5,497 nucleotides of DNA from Myroides sp. (GTDB taxonomy: Bacteria; Bacteroidota; Bacteroidia; Flavobacteriales; Flavobacteriaceae): positions 1 to 5,497 of the forward strand of contig JAHAYQ010000238.1 of NCBI GenBank assembly GCA_018384465.1. The letters run 5' to 3'. A program made the position numbers and the translations under genes. Positions 4,683 through 5,497 of this stretch are shown in pieces. How positions within the stretch are numbered: the stretch's first letter is position 1; every line of letters starts with the position of its first letter. The notes below the pieces were generated by a model. It worked only from the letters and a program-made list of their open reading frames with translations. It made no database searches and was not told the origin of the DNA.

Positions 4683-5497
4683 ATGCAGCAATATCTTGAT
4701 TTAATAAAGCACGTTTTAGAAAACGGAGTGCAAAAAGGCGATAGAACAGGTACCGGAACTAAAAGTGTTTTTGGCTACCAAATGCGTTTTGATTTGTCTG
4801 AAGGTTTCCCAATGGTTACTACCAAAAAAGTACATTTAAAATCGATCATTCATGAATTGCTTTGGTTTTTGAAAGGCGATACCAATATTGGTTATTTAAA
4901 AGAAAACGGTGTTCGTATTTGGGACGAATGGGCGAATGAAAACGGCGATTTAGGACCTATCTATGGATACCAATGGAGAAATTGGAACGGCGAAGAAATC
5001 GATCAGATTAAAGAATTAATCGAAACCTTAAAGACAAATCCAAACAGCCGCAGAATGTTAATTTCGGCTTGGAATCCTTCTGTTTTACCTGACACATCGG
5101 TTTCTTTTGATGAAAATGTTGCCAACGGAAAAGCAGCTTTGCCCCCTTGTCATGCATTTTTTCAGTTTTATGTAGCCGATGGAAAATTATCGTGCCAATT
5201 GTATCAACGTTCAGCAGATATTTTTTTAGGTGTTCCGTTTAATATTGCATCATACGCTTTGTTTACTATGATGGTTGCACAGGTTTGCGGGTTAGGTTAC
5301 GGAGATTTCATTCATACATTTGGTGATGCGCACATCTACAACAATCATTTTGAACAAGTTGAATTGCAGTTGTCAAGAGAACCACGACCGTTACCAAAAA
5401 TGATATTAAATCCAGAAATAAAAGATATTTTCGATTTCAAATTTGAAGATTTTACGTTGGTTGATTACGATCCGCATCCAGCAATTAAAGGACAAGT
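4683..5497 (+). CDS. thyA: Thymidylate synthase, lacking only the extreme C-terminus
   Basis: ThyA methylates dUMP to dTMP using 5,10-methylenetetrahydrofolate, yielding dihydrofolate. The window holds 271 complete codons and ends two bases into the next; the visible end [11 protein letters not shown] aligns with the last residues of known ThyA proteins, so only a few codons are probably missing. Active-site residues align with E. coli ThyA: Arg21, Glu58, Trp80, Tyr94, the Arg123-Arg124 pair, the nucleophile Cys156 in [12 protein letters not shown], Arg176-Ser177, Asp179, Asn187 and His217/Tyr219. Numbering runs ten ahead of E. coli from the catalytic cysteine on because of an insert at about 138-147 ([10 protein letters not shown] region). 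As I recall, Bacteroidota ThyA proteins are often longer by about this much. The ATG lies five bases after the bfn stop with no separate promoter, so the two are probably one transcript. Confidence 0.96.
   Translation, partial: MQQYLDLIKHVLENGVQKGDRTGTGTKSVFGYQMRFDLSEGFPMVTTKKVHLKSIIHELLWFLKGDTNIGYLKENGVRIWDEWANENGDLGPIYGYQWRNWNGEEIDQIKELIETLKTNPNSRRMLISAWNPSVLPDTSVSFDENVANGKAALPPCHAFFQFYVADGKLSCQLYQRSADIFLGVPFNIASYALFTMMVAQVCGLGYGDFIHTFGDAHIYNNHFEQVELQLSREPRPLPKMILNPEIKDIFDFKFEDFTLVDYDPHPAIKGQ

Noticed and set aside
4683..5497. The ten-residue ThyA insertion before Cys156 as something novel
   Set aside because: As I recall, Bacteroidota ThyA proteins are commonly longer than E. coli ThyA by about this amount, and all active-site residues are intact.

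Overview
The window looks like a piece of a Bacteroidota chromosome, most likely Flavobacteriia. It is AT-rich, its genes lack clear Shine-Dalgarno sequences, several starts are preceded by the Bacteroidota-type -7 element (TAnnTTTG), and the intergenic repeats resemble types I recall from Flavobacterium-like genomes. The genus assignment is an inference.

Layout, left to right. (1) Bases 2-154 are the last 50 codons of a UDP-glucose 6-dehydrogenase gene on the + strand. (2) Bases 155-332 separate two convergent gene ends and hold a degenerate intergenic repeat. (3) Bases 333-1157 on the - strand encode a 274-residue lipoprotein of unknown function. (4) A 196-base divergent region carries candidate promoters, an 11-base direct repeat and a short palindrome. 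(5) etfB (1354-2100) and etfA (2231-3199) encode the two subunits of electron transfer flavoprotein. They are separated by a two-armed palindromic repeat and followed by a one-armed repeat and a strong intrinsic terminator (3271-3303). (6) A compact parD/parE toxin-antitoxin pair (3384-3913) follows, with its toxin gene split by a frameshift in a run of seven T. (7) A nested inverted-repeat region (3955-4011) appears to combine the parDE terminator with the promoter of the next gene. (8) bfn (4018-4677) and thyA (4683 to the window end) form a tight pair encoding a BFN/DUF151-UVR protein and thymidylate synthase.

How they fit together: EtfAB carries electrons from acyl-CoA and other flavin dehydrogenases to the respiratory chain. 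ThyA makes dTMP and the BFN-UVR protein is plausibly linked to nucleic-acid metabolism, so bfn-thyA looks like a housekeeping unit. From memory, etfBA, the BFN protein and thyA lie close together in related genomes, so parDE between them looks like a later arrival. I see no clearly new multi-gene system. The points most worth checking are the homopolymer-disrupted ParE and the mutually exclusive hairpins ahead of bfn.
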